DNA from: DTSX01 sp964008355
GTDB taxonomy: Bacteria; Pseudomonadota; Gammaproteobacteria; Steroidobacterales; UBA11654
NCBI GenBank assembly: GCA_964008355.1
Contig: CAXGBD010000073.1
Coordinates: 1-5,965, forward strand
Length of the DNA stretch: 5,965 nucleotides
Reading direction: 5' to 3'
Shown: piece after piece, positions 5,076 to 5,965 of the stretch
Numbering within the stretch: the stretch's first letter is position 1
How the letters are laid out: each line of letters opens with the position of its first letter
The notes under the pieces: model-generated
The model's input: only the letters and a program-made list of their open reading frames with translations
What the model was told of the DNA's origin: nothing
Databases searched by the model: none
Program-made: the position numbers and the translations under genes

Positions 5076-5684
5076 ATGTTAACTCCGAGTGAAACAAGAA
5101 CATTAAAATTTATTCAAAAATACTTTGTCAAAAGTGGTTATGCCCCTACCCTACAGGAAATTGCGCAGGGTACTGGAATACAATCAAGAGGTGTTATACA
5201 TCGCTACTTGAAGGCTCTACAATCATCTGATTTAATCACCATACTACCCAACCGCAATCGTGGTATTCGTTTAAATCTAGAGGCTAATGAGAACGCATTA
5301 GCAGCACCTATTATCCCATTGTTAGGACGTATTGCAGCCGGCCAACCTATTGAAGCCATCGAAGGACGAGATGAACTTAATTTAGCTGACTTCTTAATGA
5401 ATGCAGATCGTTTTGCTCTTCAGGTCACTGGAAATTCAATGATTGAAGCAGGCATTTTAGATGGAGACACAGTAATCGTTAAACACCAACAAACTGCAAA
5501 TAACGGAGACATTGTAGTTGCACTTATTGATGGCCTTGAGGCAACTTTAAAACGACTCAAAAAACTGCCTGATGGAATGATTTTATTGATGCCAGAAAAC
5601 AAATTTATAGAACCTAGGGTATATCCAGCACAGCGTATCCAAATTCAGGGAGTCGTCGTTGGGCAACTTAGAAGCTACCAGTAA
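5076..5684 (+). CDS. lexA: SOS repressor LexA
   Basis: LexA represses DNA-damage genes and, when RecA filaments form on single-stranded DNA, cuts itself. The 202-residue protein matches E. coli LexA in length. The N-terminal winged helix-turn-helix covers about 1-66, with YAPTLQEIAQGTGIQ at 22-36 and the recognition region SRGVIHRYLKAL at 37-48. The cleavage site is Ala88-Gly89 in GRIAAGQP, and the S24-type peptidase dyad is Ser121 (GNSMIEAGILDGD) and Lys159 (ATLKRLKK). The DNA-binding part differs from E. coli (SPNAAEEHLKAL) and, with IHR and LPNR, resembles alphaproteobacterial or LexA2-type repressors, in line with the direct-repeat operator. A weak GGA eight bases before the ATG is the only Shine-Dalgarno candidate. 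The Y-family polymerase gene follows after 25 bp and is probably cotranscribed. Confidence 0.97.
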   Translation: MLTPSETRTLKFIQKYFVKSGYAPTLQEIAQGTGIQSRGVIHRYLKALQSSDLITILPNRNRGIRLNLEANENALAAPIIPLLGRIAAGQPIEAIEGRDELNLADFLMNADRFALQVTGNSMIEAGILDGDTVIVKHQQTANNGDIVVALIDGLEATLKRLKKLPDGMILLMPENKFIEPRVYPAQRIQIQGVVVGQLRSYQ

Positions 5685-5709
5685 TAAAAATTCATTGCCT
5701 TGGCCTCGA

Positions 5710-5965
5710 ATGATCGTATTGGTTGACATGAATTCATTCTTTGCGTCAATCGAACAACTTGACCAGCCAGAATTATTTGGACGCCCCGTTGCCGTTACCA
5801 ATGGAAATCAAGGAACCTGCATCATCACTTGCTCCTACGAGGCTAGGTATTGGGGTATCAGAACAGGCATGCGTCTCAAACAAGCAAAACAACTATGTCC
5901 GGAATTAATTCAAAGACCTTCTAGACCAAAACGTTATGCACAAATATCTACCAAAATTATGCATG
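5710..5965 (+). CDS. Y-family DNA polymerase (DinB/UmuC-like), 3' end outside window
   Basis: Only the first 85 codons are present. They match the N-terminal palm and fingers of translesion polymerases: IVLVDMNSFFASIEQ at 2-16 holds the first metal-binding Asp6 and the steric-gate Phe11; TCSYEARYWGIRTGM at about 37-51 corresponds to the incoming-nucleotide-binding block, followed by LKQAKQLCPELI. Asp6 is kept, so this is not the inactive ImuB type. Asn8 resembles UmuC (DVNAFYAS), while the rest looks more like DinB. No obvious Shine-Dalgarno is seen. The ATG at 5710 is the simplest start, but the frame is open upstream and the codons before it read PWPR, so a TTG at 5695 could be the true start. 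Position 25 bp after lexA without a terminator suggests an SOS-controlled bicistron for error-prone bypass. Confidence 0.9.
   Translation, partial: MIVLVDMNSFFASIEQLDQPELFGRPVAVTNGNQGTCIITCSYEARYWGIRTGMRLKQAKQLCPELIQRPSRPKRYAQISTKIMH

Noticed and set aside
4840..5082. An 80-codon plus-strand frame spanning the divergent gap and lexA promoter
   Set aside because: It crosses the lexA control elements and the well-supported membrane-protein start on the other strand, and its translation has no recognisable features.

Overview
This AT-rich window (by eye under 40% G+C; lowest in murF and the glycosylase, highest in fabAB) looks like chromosomal DNA of a proteobacterium. The adjacent fabA-fabB pair for anaerobic unsaturated fatty acid synthesis points to Gamma- or Alphaproteobacteria. 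Protein lengths and motifs of FabA, FabB and MurF fit a free-living, low-GC gammaproteobacterium, but the lexA operator (GTTC-N7-GTTC) is the type described from Alphaproteobacteria, so I leave the class open.

Layout. Positions 1-103 hold no supported gene, only a 9-bp AT-rich hairpin and possibly the first four codons of a gene leaving the window. On the minus strand, a tRNA-Arg(CCU) with its own extended -10 promoter lies 26 bp upstream of murF, which starts at TTG; tRNA and murF are probably one transcript. On the plus strand, a lone 200-residue AlkA/HhH-type DNA glycosylase gene diverges from the tRNA and converges on fabB. A minus-strand operon then runs, in transcription order, from a small two-helix membrane protein through a membrane-anchored histidine-phosphatase-like protein to fabA and fabB, with overlaps of 8 bp (first pair) and 1 bp (fabA/fabB).

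Diverging from that operon across a 165-bp gap is an SOS unit: lexA followed after 25 bp by a Y-family DNA polymerase cut by the window end. The lexA promoter is unusually readable: a full UP-element match, TTGAAT, a 17-bp spacer and TATTAT, with a perfect 11-bp tandem repeat (two GTTC half-sites) filling the spacer.

How the parts relate: LexA would repress its own gene and the error-prone polymerase until DNA damage triggers self-cleavage. The glycosylase adds base-excision repair but has no visible LexA site. MurF and FabA/FabB supply the cell envelope (peptidoglycan precursor and unsaturated acyl chains). The membrane protein and degenerate phosphatase upstream of fabA are of unknown role. 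I see no mobile element, CRISPR array or phage gene. The least ordinary parts are the lexA control region with its non-enterobacterial LexA, and the phosphatase-like protein that lacks the Arg of its RHG motif.
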